The notes beneath the pieces are model-generated. The model had not been told where the DNA came from. It ran no database searches and saw only the letters and a program-made list of their open reading frames with translations. From Leptodontidium sp. MPI-SDFR-AT-0119 (lineage: Eukaryota > Ascomycota > Leotiomycetes > Helotiales > Leptodontidiaceae), in assembly GCA_020726505.1 (NCBI GenBank), contig JAHLEZ010000014.1, positions 62,001 to 126,000 on the forward strand: a DNA stretch of 64,000 nt, read 5' to 3'. Below, piece by piece: positions 10,430-22,189 of this stretch. The translations under genes were made by a program, and so were the position numbers. Within the stretch, counting starts at the first letter, position 1, and the number at the start of each line of letters is the position of its first letter.

Positions 10430-13400
10430 TTATTTATCCATGCCACCGAGTAGGACCCATGCATCATGCCCAATCATGCTATCCAAGCCATACGAAGCAA
10501 TCGACCTCCCATCAAACTCAAAGTCCTCAACTGGGACCATCAGGATGCTGGAACATTTCGCAATCGTATGCTGCACAATAGCTTGGAGGATTGCGTCCAT
10601 ACCTTCAGCGGCGAGAGCTTTCAGGGAGCTGACGAAATTGCCACTACCGCTCCCACTGCTGGAAGTCGAAGACTTGAGAATGATCTCCACTGTGCTTCTG
10701 ATCCCACTAAGTCGTGCATCGTTATACCAGTATGGATCAACCGCATCAGTCGACGACACAGCAGCAGCGAGGAACGAAGGCTCGAGTCCGCAGATGATTT
10801 GCGCGCTGCCGCGGGTAGCAGTATCGGCTGTGGGAATGGGCAGCGACATGGCGGTTTCAAATCCTTTCAGCATTTATTTCTCGTCGATTCCGTACATGCC
10901 CTTGCGGAGCAGAGATAGTTCGATGTTTTCGTTCTCAGAGACAACGCCGACGTCGAGGACCATGGGGAGAGTGAGTGATGTCGCAGCCAGGCCGTGCTTG
11001 TTGCGATGCCAAGCGAGAGAGTCAAGGTAGCTATTAGCGGCGCTGTAGTTACTTTGACCGGGGTTGCCAAGGACGGCGGAGATTGAAGAGGTCATGACGA
11101 AGAAGTCTAGGGTCGTGTCTTTCAGCGCGTTGTGGAGATTGAGGGTGCCGAGCACCTTGGGTTTGATAGCTGCCGTGAAACTCTCGTAGCTGATACCTTC
11201 AAACATACCATCCTATGGATAATGTCAGCATCATATCTTGTTACTGTTTAAGATCGACCAGCTTACCTCTAATACCATCGCTGCATGAACAACACCTCGA
11301 ATATCATGAGTCGTTTTGACCTGAGAAACAATTCCCGTGACATCTGCCTCGCTTGAAGCATCGCCACGGTAAACTTTCACTGAAGCACCGGCTTCTTTGA
11401 GCTCCTGCACGAGCAGAGCTACATCCAGCTTGTCTGCACCTGATCGAGAGATGAAGACGAAATTCATACATCCTCTCTCCATCATGAAAGCTGTCAAGCT
11501 CCGACCGAGACCACCAAGACAGCCTACAAGGAGATATGCAGATTCGGGCGAGAATGTTAGCATCTCTGGCTTTTCGAGGATCTATTTTTGCAATCAGAAT
11601 CGCATTTAAATTTGAAGAAACAACAACAAGTTACCATAATCATAGAACTGCCATAATCGTAGCTTGCAACAGCCTTGTCCTGTAAAGTCGACACTTGCAA
11701 CGTACTAACATCGTACTTGACCGGTGTCTGTGAAAAGAGTGTCTCGTTGTCTCGAAGCAGTTGGACCGTGGTTTTCAAGACGTTATCAGCGGCAGACTGG
11801 CCCTGCTGGAGAAGTGTATCCACTCCTGTAGCTACGAGCGAGACTCCTCTCATAAATGGGCCTGTGTCGGGCTCTTGCGTTAAAGTCCCGTCGTTTAAAA
11901 CGAAGCGGCCTCCAGATGGTAGCGATCGCCATATTTCCTGAGCCAATGGCGAAAATTCGCTCCCAATAACAATAGAGGGAGTGTTGCGTGTCTTTGTGGA
12001 GAAAAGAGCTTAGATAGAATCCATTTCTTCTGCGAGCACGAAGGTGGAAGCGTATCGGGCATTATCAATGACATTTGCGTTGTGGCTTTCACTTTCGACG
12101 ATGACCGTCAAGTGGAATCCGAAGACAGAGCTCAGTCTAGCCAGGCCTCGATGAACGGCGATGTTGCTGGAAGAAGGATCACATGATCTCCTTTCTTCAC
12201 ATGACCATTGGCGAACACAGCGTTGTAAGCTGAAGTTAAGGGACCTAGAGTAGCAACAGCTGCAGCTATTTGAAGGTCGTCAATAAGAATAATGCTATCT
12301 TCGTGAACTCGAATCCTTGTCGAGTATGCATTGGTGGCGTATACAACAACAGCTTTGCCCAATAGTGAAAAATCTGCGTCTCGACCCGTCTTTGTGACGT
12401 TCCCGACAATGATGTCTGGGCGCTCCTTATTCCGTTGAAAGTCGAGCTTGGTGACGCCGAAGAGAGAAGGTTGGATTTCAATATCTGATAGCCCGAGTTC
12501 AGGAAGGCTGTTGGCTTGAGTGTGAAAGATCAACTCTCTATTGTTGAAGTTACTGGAAAGGATGTGCTGGTTTGAAAGTACTGATCTTTCAACAGGGGTA
12601 TCGGCAATCGGGAACTGATTATTCAAGGAAGGATTTGGGACAATCCGAGGAATTTCAAGAATCCCAGAAGAGCGGAGCCAGAATTTAGTTTCTGTACCAG
12701 AATCTTTTGTTCCCACAGATTGGAGTAGATCTAGCATAACAGAAGGAAGAACAGCGTCTGCGGTGGCTGTAGAATCAATGTCCAGCAGTGAGACCTTGAT
12801 GGATGCTCTCTCTGATCGAAGGGCTCTGAGGAATCCTTGGGCCATAGCTCCAGGTATGTTCTTGCCCTCATTCACGCCAGCGGTTACCCACACAATTCCA
12901 GTAACTTCTTCGCTAGTGAAAACTCGCTTCAGCCCATCAAAAATGCGGCGATCTAAGGTAGACAGCAAAGTGCCGTCCATATCATGAATGATGATCTTTC
13001 CAGAGATAGCAGTGTCCACACTCGCAATGTCGATACTCTGCGTTGGAGATTCGGAGGCTGCAGACATGGATCCTTGGAAACCAAGCAGTTCGGCAGACTG
13101 GGGATCAAGAGAGACAATCGAGAGGTTTTCAGCCGCATGCATGATTCCGTTTTGATAGGTGCCCATGGTGAAGAGCAGGATACTCTCGGTGGCTAAGTCG
13201 ATTTTGAGTGCGACGGTACCGAGATTAGTCGCGGTGAGTCGAGAATCAATGGAACTCTCAGAGCAGGTTGGTAGTCTCTCCATGATTCTCCCATCTTCCG
13301 CCACTAATTCCTTGATCGCCTCGTAGAGATCTGCCGCATGGAACTTTTGCCCGATGATTGAATCCAACATCAACAAGTCAGGAGACTCGGGTACGAAATC

Positions 13401-16400
13401 TCTCCACGACGATGGATCGGTAGGAAGTATGAAGGCTGTGAATCCTCCTCCAAATTTGGCGGCATCTAAAGCTTCGAGATGTTCTTGATCGATGACGCCC
13501 ATTACAAAGTTGGCATCTGGAATGCAACTTCTGAGGGCTGTAAAGAGGTCCAGAGACGAGACACCGAGGAGCAAAAAGTTCTTCAGTCCACTCTTGTGGT
13601 GAATGAGGCCAGCTAAACTTGAAACTGTCTGTTCCACAGATTGATCAATTTTTTGAAAGGGATCAAGTCGGGCAATATCTGGCTTCCACTTAACTTCCAT
13701 GTATGGCTCGGGAACACGAGGCTCTGTAGAGACTTGGGGAACAGCTGCCTCGTAGGCGACACAACGAAGGTTCTTGACGTCCAAGAGAACCTTTCCGGAC
13801 TTTGACTCGATCTTCGTATTGGTATTGAAGTAGCGGCCGTCCGGGTTGTCTGACCAAGCTGTAGCATTTCCAATTGTACCCGCATCTTCGCCGGGGAAAT
13901 AGAGAGTGGCCTCTTCGATTCGGATCGGCACGACACTCCAAGGCATTTCTTTGTGGAGTCCGCGATTGATTGAAATTATGATGAGTTGAAGGCACGCATC
14001 AACGGTTGAAGGATGTAAGATGTACCTTGATTCATCGATCATGAGATTGCTCTCAGTGGCAGTGATCATTGTTGCGGCAGCATGTCGATCTTTCCCGTTG
14101 CTCTTGACTGAGATCAAAGGTTGGAAGGACCCAGCGTACTGGAAGCCAACTCTGTGAAAGCTATCATACCAGCGTTTCCCGGGCACTCTTTGCGTCAGTC
14201 TGGACGGTTTGACGGGAGAATCGTTCGATGGATGTTGAGAAGCCTGATTGGCAGCAATCCGACCTTGACAATGAATGGTCCAGACATCATCTGTGATCGA
14301 TTCCACGGTAAAAGAATACCATTTGGTGCTTTTCCCATATTCAGAACCGAGCAGTTGCTGAAATCGAACTTGTACCTCCATTCCATTGTCGGTTTCGGGG
14401 ATGATCAGAGCTGTTTTGATGTCTACATCTCGGAGAGTAACAGATTCCATCGGCACAGGAATGACTTGCCAGAGCGCCTCAATTGCCATAGACATATGAC
14501 CTGCGGCAGGGAAAACACTAGAATTTCCGAGCTTCTGGAAGTTAGCCAGCTTTCTCTATGTCAGTTTTCAGGAATAGTTACCTGGTGATCTTTCAACCAA
14601 GGGACATCTCGGTGGCGCAGTTGATTTTTCCACACCAATGCATGGTCCGAGAGGCCGGCGATTTGACTTCCCAGTAGATCGTGTCTAGGATCTCCAGATT
14701 CCGTTGCTCATGGCTGAATCGCGGCTCGGCCCAGTATCTCTTGGCGGGGTCACTGGTATGGTGGCAAATCAACCAAGATCCGAGGCCCACGTTTGGATTT
14801 GATACCGAAGCCATTCTCCGATTCATTGATGGCATTTACCTGTTCCAAATTAATGGGGTAGTTGTTCATTAACAGCTCCCCAGCGGTCTTCAGAAGTTGG
14901 ATCGCGGCGTCAGAATTCCGGACCAGCGTGGGGATATATTTGAAATGGCTGAACTCGTTTGCCAAACAAATTTGTTTGAATGGTCCCGCTAGAGCTGAAT
15001 GGGGCCCAATTTCGACCATACAAGACACACCAACAAGGTCGGGATGGTTGCCGAGAGACGTAACCGCGGTATCAAAAAGAACTCTGCTCCTCAAATTGGC
15101 ACTCCAGTACTGAAACGGAGTGTAGTCTTCCTTGTATTCTTCTCCGGTGACGGATGAGATCATCATGACCCTAGGTTGACGCCAAGACAAGCTTTCCTGG
15201 TCAATGGATTGGTATGCGAGGTGGAGGAGCTTTTCATAGTGAGGAGCGACGGCGTTCATCTACGGCGAGTGGTATGCTTTCCCCGTACGTAGCTCTCTTG
15301 CAAACACCTTCTCGGAATCGAGCTGTTCTTTCACAGCCTGAATACTAGATTCTGTCCCACTCAAGGTTGTACTATTAGGTGAATTTTCACAAGCGACAAC
15401 AACCTCATCAGTCTTGAGGTATTTGGACACTTCGTGGGCACCAAGTCCTACCGCCAGCATAGCTCCAACTAGGGCGAATTCCTTGACAGCCAAGCCTCGG
15501 TAATATGCAGGTATGATTGCTTCGGGTGCCGACAGTAGTCCGGCAGCGTAGGCAGAACCGATTTCACCTGACGAATGTCCCACTGTGACCGAGGGGCTGA
15601 CGTCCCAGTTTGCCAAAAGGTCTACGATTGCAATCTGGACAGTAGTACAGATCGGCTGAGCAATTTCAGCCTCCGATAGCCTGCTTACATCTTTGGGCGC
15701 GAGCAGGAGGGCTTCAAGCTTTCAAAGTGGTGCTGGGTTGAGATGCTGGAGTACCCTGTCCAAGGCCCGAATCGTTTCGAGGAAAGAAGGGAAATTTTGC
15801 ATAGCCTCAACAGCCATACCCGCCCATTAAGTCCCTTGTCCTGTGAAAATATAGCCGACGAGAGGAACGACATTGCTCTTTTTTGGAGCAACAAAGGTGA
15901 AAGTTGCTTGGTCAAAGGCTTTTGCCTCCTCCCCTTCAACTGCGATGGTGTAGGCTAAGTCAGAAAGGTAGAATTGCGAAGCAACTTTAGCGTGGGCGTC
16001 GATGTTACGGACCAAAGTTGCTTTATCGTGCGCAGAGAAGCTGAGAAGGAAGGGTCTAGTGGCCTCATTGTTATAAGACGCCTCGGTTTTTGGTTTACCA
16101 TGCTCGTACCAAGGGTAAAGTGATTCGACTGCCTCGATAATGACATAGCCATTAGTTCCACCGTAGCCGAAAGAAGACACACTGGCCCGTCGAACAGAGA
16201 AATCCGAAGGCCAGGGTATAGTATCAACGTTAACTCTTACGTTCCACTCTTTTTCGCGGACTTTCGAGACTGTTAGCATACATGAGATCGAGGAAGACTG
16301 GTACGTACTTTCGGGATTCAAGTTCTTAAATCCACACACCCCCGGAATGATGCCTGCTTCTGTCATAAGAGCTCCTTTCATAACTGCAAATATGCCACTA

Positions 16401-16720
16401 GCTGCTCCGCTGTGCCCGATATTTGCTTTGACCTATGGGTCAAGGATAGTTAGTAAAGTTTCTCCAGTTTGATCACGTTCAAGAATTTTCTGCTCACAGC
16501 TCCCACACGCAACGGCCGATCTCGGGATCTGGTGTCATTCATCGCTGTTGCGATGGCTCTAACTTCAATCGGATCACCAACTAGTGTGCCAGTGCCGTGA
16601 CATTCCGCGTAGGCCGTCTTGTTAGGATCGAGGTTTGCCTTCTTGTATGCGGTTCGTAAGACACGCCCCTGCCCCTCAACACTAGGGTGTGTGATGCCCA
16701 TGCCTTCTACTTTGCCATTC
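10430..16720 (-). pseudogene. Highly reducing polyketide synthase, 5'-truncated pseudogene
   Basis: Iterative type I PKS in the order KS(C-half)-AT-DH-degenerate MT/core-degenerate ER-KR-ACP. KS: AECHGTGT and KANIGHSGAASG supply both catalytic His, but the half with the active-site Cys is gone. AT: GHSSGE near 15570. DH: LKDHQ near 14590 and HPSTVDACLQL near 14010 give the His/Asp pair. The ER-like region (SDIEIQPSLFGVTKLDF) lacks the glycine-rich NADPH loop. KR: GCLGGLGRSL and GQSNYSAANSYLD. ACP: YGLDSM with its Ser, then an early stop. Introns: 11213-11266, 11582-11634, 14535-14581 and 16433-16497; a further acceptor sits at 16721. Lesions: TAA 15827-15829, TGA 15722-15724, TAG 15260-15262, two compensating frameshifts about 14705-14752, a frameshift near 12140, TAA 12010-12012 and TAA 10874-10876. 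Four of the five stops fit CAA/CAG to TAA/TAG. No functional enzyme can be made. Confidence 0.9.
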
Positions 16721-16984
16721 CTATGGATCAGATACATGTTAATTCTCAGATTCGTAATTTCAAGAATATAGTAGGAGATGAGCGGAGCCCGAATATAAGT
16801 CCGCTCGGTAAACACTTTTTTGCTGCACCATATTTAAATCCAATCTATCAAACGGACACTGATATCATTACCAATTTTAGGCGTCATCCACACCGGCTCC
16901 ACACTTACTCATTTCGTAAGCAAAATCTTTGCAAACCACCTCACCGAACTGCTACTAAATCAAGCACCAGGAAACACCTTCTAG
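16721..16984. other. Junction between two 5'-truncated head-to-head genes
   Basis: On the minus strand the PKS sequence stops being recognisable at a splice acceptor (GATCCATAG, preceded by the branch-like AATTAAC). On the plus strand the DUF3237 sequence begins at another acceptor (CACCTTCTAG). The roughly 260 bp between holds no KS or DUF3237 coding sequence. Each gene therefore seems to have lost its first exon(s), with breakpoints in introns, as a deletion across a shared divergent promoter would produce. Confidence 0.6.
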
Positions 16985-17448
16985 GACAATCGAGACGGTC
17001 GAGGGCTTTTCGCCCGCTTTCAAAGCGACAGTCGGCTTCGGTGCCGACTGGCTGACGTTTGATCCAGACAAGAAGCATGGCCGCATCAGCCTCAAGGCAA
17101 TGGCCAAAACGGAAGATGGGAAGAATATCAGCTTTGGATATACTGGTATCATTGATATGACTGAAGACGTGTGGAAGATCTTTAATATGGATCCTGAGAT
17201 GAAGACTGTTGACTTCGGGTTGGCTGGTAAGCTGATTTTTTCACTGAGAAATCTGTCTTTCGTTAGTATCTGAACACTCACCTTTACGTGTTTTTATAGT
17301 TGGAGCATACGAGTTCACGGTCGAAGACCCGGAACTGAAGGATCTCGAGAACGGCATGTGGGCTAGTTGTGGCCGACTTATTGTCGGGGAGACGGGGATT
17401 CAGGTCGAGAATCGCATCTCTAAGGTCTTTTACGATCGAAGCGTTTAG
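16985..17448 (+). pseudogene. DUF3237 family protein, 5' end missing
   Basis: Two exons, 16985-17226 and 17300-17448, joined across a 73-bp intron (GTAAGC...TTATAG) in phase 1. The protein reads ETVEGFSPAFKATVGFGADW, later FGYTGIIDMTEDVWKIF, and ends WASCGRLIVGETGIQVENRI plus about 10 residues. This matches the C-terminal two thirds or more of the DUF3237 beta-barrel family (usually about 150 residues; molecular function not established, often found in fungal metabolite clusters). No ATG or N-terminal strand lies upstream in frame; the sequence starts at a splice acceptor next to the truncated PKS. The remaining frame is free of stops. Expression would need a new promoter and start codon. Confidence 0.7.
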
Positions 17449-18567
17449 ATAGTGACCTAGCGAAATTCAATCAGTCCAATCGCATACCTTTTTTTCCTGG
17501 CCTGTGCTTGAAAGAAAACATGATCAGAATTTTGATGTCATGTAGTACGCCTTTTCTGTGATCATCGTTCTGTGGGAGTCATTTAAGACTTTAGCATATG
17601 TGGACATCTGCTCATAGACGATAGATTTTGAGCTACAGTCACGAGAGAAGAAGAGAAGAGCCAGGGCGTCATATGTACTGTACATGTCTCGTGATTCTAT
17701 TTCTGTGGCAGGGGTCTAATTCAAGGGTACACATATATTTCCAACTCTCCCCCATCGACAATCTTCATCCTTTTGAGCTCTTCTAGCACTTCTTCTTAAA
17801 CGATTCACCCTCCCACCATCCCTTCTTGTATCACAATTCATGTACAGATAGCTTAGATAAATGCCCCCCTATTAGGTGGGGAGCATATCACTGGCAGGCG
17901 TCCTGCATGGCCATCTTCTGCTCTCAGATTCCCCACTCAGCATATTCAGGGGAATCTCGCAGGACGCCTGTGCCTGCCAACCAATAAAAGATGTTGAGAA
18001 AGATTGGTCTTTGGTGACATAATCAACTCAAAGGGGTGAACGATGAATTAGCACCGAAATTTGATTTGATTCAGGTGAGAATCAATGGGGTTGCAAATCC
18101 ACTCATGGCCCGGGATTTCAGATCAAGCATAGGTACAGGGCTGGCTAGCCGAGCCTGGTTTTGTCAGCATGTCTGGATTGACAATATGCCCTGCAAGTTC
18201 GGCCCGAGCACGTCCTCCCATTGGCTGCTTTCACCGAAGGGAGTTTGTAACTTTTGATATTCAAATTTGCAGCACTGAGAACACTACACTTTCATTCATG
18301 ATTGTAATTTAGATTTGTAAGCCCTCGCCGGCTTGAACGTGCTGCTACGCATTGACGAATTGCTAAGACTTCCCGTGCAAGCGCAATCTCGCTGCGTCTT
18401 ATTCTCCTGCATTTCTTTCATTTATCTCGTGTTTGGCCCCCCAATGGTGTTGTGCGTTTCTTCTTTCCCATAATCCTATCTAGATCTGCATCTCCATCAG
18501 GAGTAACTTTCTCCAATCCACTTCTCTTCTTAACTGAACATCAGGCTTGCCGTCCTTCTCATCCAAA
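17449..18567. other. Intergenic region before the MFS gene
   Basis: Normal-composition DNA holding the DUF3237 3' flank, a nested inverted repeat at 17895-17970 and the promoter of the MFS gene. A pyrimidine-rich stretch (about 18410-18560) precedes the MFS ATG. The 73-codon frame at 18036-18257 resembles nothing known and is probably chance. Confidence 0.5.
17895..17970. repeat. Nested inverted repeat (hairpin)
   Basis: CAGGCGTCCTGC at 17895-17906 is the exact reverse complement of GCAGGACGCCTG at 17959-17970. Inside it GATTCCCC at 17927-17934 pairs with GGGGAATC at 17949-17956. It could be a transcription terminator-like structure, a palindromic regulator site or a tiny MITE remnant. No target duplication is obvious. 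Confidence 0.6.
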
Positions 18568-20416
18568 ATGGCCGCCGCCAAGGACGAGAGTGTGCCAGTT
18601 TCTTTCACTGACAGCGATCCAAAGCTAGCACATGGGACAGTCACTCCTACCAGATCCAGCAAAGAGGAGGAGGCAGGCAATTTGCAAGATGAGCCAGCAG
18701 GACCTGCACTGGGTGACGAGCGTAAGATCGTGGGATTTAGATGGGCCCTCGCTGTACTTTCTATGCTCTCGTCTACCTTTCTGTTTGCTCTAGACACCAC
18801 AGTCGTAAGCTCAAGATCCCGCTCATTCAGTCTTCTTAATGACACACGATGCTAAAGTTTTCAATCAAACAGGTTGCCGATATTCAACCCAACATCATCA
18901 ATTCTTTTGGCGAATTCGAAAAGTTCGCCTGGCTTGGAGCCGGCTTCGTTCTTCCAGTCGCAGCCCTCAACCTTCCGTTCTCTAAAGCCTACTCCCTCTT
19001 CGACATCAAATATCTGTACATCGGATTCGTGACCATCTTTGAGATTGGGAGTGCCCTCTCGGGAGCCGCACCTACGATGAACGCCTTGATCGTTGGCAGA
19101 ATCATAGCCGGTGTAGGAGGATGCGGGATGTATGTTGGTGGCCTAACATTTCTGAGCGTCGTCACAAGCGTCGAGGAGAGACCCTTTTACATCTCCCTCG
19201 TCACACCAGTCTGGGGTATCGGTACAGTCTTAGGCCCAATTGTAAGGTCTTCGTCCCTATTCGTGCAGAACCTCAGCTAATATGGCCAAGGTCGGTGGCG
19301 CGTTTGCGGAAAGCAAGGCAACTTGGCGATGGGGTTTCTACGTCAACCTCGTCATATACGCCCTGTTTGTTCCCATTTACGTCTTCATCCTCCCCTCCAT
19401 GAGCTTCTCTCCGAACCTATCGATGGGTAAGAAGCTGGCGAAATTCGATTGGTTGGGCCTGGTCGTCTTTACTGGATTCTGTGTCAGCTTCATTATGGCG
19501 CTACAGTTTGGAGGAACAACATACGGGTGGAAATCAGGCAGCGAAATCGCTCTATGGTCCGTCGCAGGAGCTACCGCCATTGGATTCGTCCTGACGCAGA
19601 TATTCCACCCCTTTGTTGATTCGAGCAACAAGTTCTACCCAGCGCACATGCTGAAGAACTGGAGACTTGCCATCCTACAGTGGGCTACTGCTTCGGGCTC
19701 CGCCGCAGTCTACATTCCCATCTACTATATCCCCCTTTTCTTTCAATTCGCCAAAGGAGACGCTCCTTTGATCTCTGCTGTCCGCCTATTGCCGTTCGTT
19801 TTCGCCATTGTCATCCTGTCGCTTCTCAACGGCCTCTACATGCAGAAACTCGGATACTACGCGCCGTGGTTCTTTGTCGGTGGCATCTTCGGTTTGATTG
19901 GCGGGGTTCTCATGTTCACAGTTACATCTGCAACAAGCAATGCCGCCGTGTACGGCTACAGCGTGATCCTCGGAATCGGCGGTGGTTGTCTGCTCATGAG
20001 TGCTTTCGGATGTGTTTCCGACGTGGTGAAGTTGGAAGATGTCTTCGATGCCATCGGGGTCCTGAGTATCTGTCAGGGATTCGGTATCGTCTTCTTCGTG
20101 TCGGGTGCGAGCATTATCTTTCAGAACCTTGGCGTCAAGTACATCAAGCCTTTTTTGCCGGCGGACTACTCAGGTGATCCTCACAGTATTCTGGGGGGGA
20201 CTTCGAATGCTGTTTTTCAGAGCTTCCCGGCTGAGACGAGGGCTTTGATTTCTGAGGGGATTGTTAAGGCGCTGAGTATGACTTATGCGCTGACTATCGC
20301 TGCGACTGCTCTGACTGTGCTGATTACTCCTTTCATCTATGTAAGTCTTGGTCGCTCATTGCTTATTGGTTTCACGGCTAACGATGGTGCAGAAACGGAC
20401 CTTAAGGTCGTCTTGA
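18568..20416 (+). CDS. MFS multidrug/metabolite exporter, DHA2 (14-helix) type
   Basis: Four exons, 18568-18804, 18873-19241, 19291-20340 and 20393-20416, all joined in phase 0, give 559 residues. The ATG at 18568 is in a good context (CCAAAATGG). The acceptor of intron 2 is AAG; the other introns end CAG. A hydrophilic N-terminus of about 57 residues precedes the helices. FALDTTVVADIQPNI is the helix-1 signature and GIGTVLGPIVGG is the antiporter motif C. WRWGFYVNL is typical of fungal toxin/drug exporters of the plasma membrane, which run on proton antiport. Its position beside a PKS suggests it exported that product. The frame is intact, unlike the PKS, so it may have kept a separate role. 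The substrate cannot be read from the sequence. Confidence 0.9.
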
Positions 20417-21924
20417 AGGAGGAATCATGCCGATAAACACATCATACAGATCTCATATACAATATAACAGCATTGCTTGGAGCTGTGCGGATGACTTTGG
20501 AGGACAAGCATACCTGGGCGTTGGCATTTGAGTAGAGGACGAAGGAAAATGTACTTTCTGGGCTGATAGACTTCATGTGTTTCTTCTGCTTGACCGATTG
20601 GAGATGACTTACTGGAAATTCGTTCATTGAGTTTTAATGAATAATATATTTTCTTTTCACAACACTATATACATGTTGCAGGAACAACGACACTCATGTC
20701 GAGGTTGCTTAGGGTCCCCGTACTCTGGTGCCAAGGAGTCCCAGGCAGTATTCGCAATAGTGTATGTTCTGTATTACTAGCTCAGTATTCAGGTGGTCTG
20801 ATACGTACGTTGTACCGTATTACTGAGACTATACGTATTACTAAGGGTAATAATAATACTGTATTGTACGAGGATATACTGCAATACTGGGAAAATACTA
20901 AGCTAGTACTAAAATAGACGACTAACTTGCAAAGCAGCGCAAGAACTTTGCTAAGAACCTTGCGATTTTGAAAGTAATATTTAAGCTGTAACATAGAGAT
21001 TTTAAAAAACAGAGATATTATGACGTTGCGATATAAAAGAAGATAAAAGCAGAATATCTAGGCAATGAAAATCCAGCAAAATGTGACGGGCTAGTACCTA
21101 GAACAAGGAAAGTAGACCATATGTATAAACAGAATGAATAACTTGAAGAGAAGGAGAGAGTGAAGCTTTCTGCTCTCTTTATATGTACAGGAAGTAGAAC
21201 GAGGCTAGCTAGCTGAGTCTACTCAGGGGTTAACCCTTTACATTAGCCTCTTCTTTCTCAAATTTTGAGTTGACTACTATTAGTCTCTCCTCCCTTGCTT
21301 CTCAGGGCGCTTCTCTCCTAGTGGAATATAGCTTGAGATCTTCTGTGCCTAGGGAAAAGGTACTTTTGTATGCTAACCAGCCTTGTAACGAAAGGAGCCC
21401 TGAACGTCCCGGTTCCATGGGCCTAAAAATAAACTTCTATTTTAAAACTTAGAAAGACTATCTCTGGCGTACTGTTGCTCTATGATTTCTATTTTTATAC
21501 TAGTGGGGTTGGGAAGAAGGTTCCTTTGAGCAGTCCTTATTGCCCTCTGGCTCCGGGAAAGCCTCTCCAGTTCATTTGCTGTTCGATGCGCAGTAATATC
21601 TCCCGAAGGTGAGTGGTGAGGGTCGTGGTATGCTCGCAGCTATGCTGTCACTTGGGGCCACGCTGATGCCATGACGCCTATGTCGCACTTGGCGACGCGC
21701 ACAAGCTCAGGCAACTCAATTGACCGGAAGGTAGACTGCTAGATGTGGTGGTTGATGCACAATTCCAAAAACGTCGTTCTCGCCTTTTGTGGTGTCTTTT
21801 TTTTTTCAGACAAGTTAGTAGGTGGATGCAGGCAATGCAACTGTTTGCATAACGTGATTCAAAATCCAATTTAAGCGACCCCACTACAGTACTTTTTCTC
21901 GCATCCACTCCTCCCAGCTATCTG
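20417..21924. other. Intergenic DNA right of the MFS gene
   Basis: Moderately AT-rich. Between 20760 and 20920 variants of GTATTACT recur. From about 21120 there is a GA-rich stretch (GAAGAGAAGGAGAGAGTGAAG) followed by AGCTTTCTGCTCTCTTTATATG. This resembles an LTR promoter or decayed repeat, but I found no partner copy. No coding sequence is supported. It ends at the hAT target duplication. Confidence 0.4.
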
Positions 21925-22189
21925 CTCTATTCCAATGTAGTCGATAGTTTACGGCCGTTTAAACGACGTCGTTTTGAGGCCTTTGAACTAACTGACGTTT
22001 TACTACTTAAAAACTAACGGCTGTTAGTTATAAAAATCAAAAACGAACGTAACGACGTCGTTGCTAAGAACGGAGAGACAAACGGACTTATTAAATAGCC
22101 TTAATAGTGTCTTTAATTGCTTCTGGAACCTTAGGCCCTATTAGAACCTCATTTTTTTTAAACCTCCGTATCTTTAACCTCTATTTCTT

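Noticed and set aside
10440..11030. Plus-strand frame of 196 codons over the PKS 3' part
   Set aside because: It lies exactly opposite KR/ACP coding sequence with recognisable motifs on the minus strand, so it is a shadow frame.
14121..14588. Plus-strand frame of 155 codons
   Set aside because: Antisense of the DH domain, which has its catalytic residues on the minus strand.
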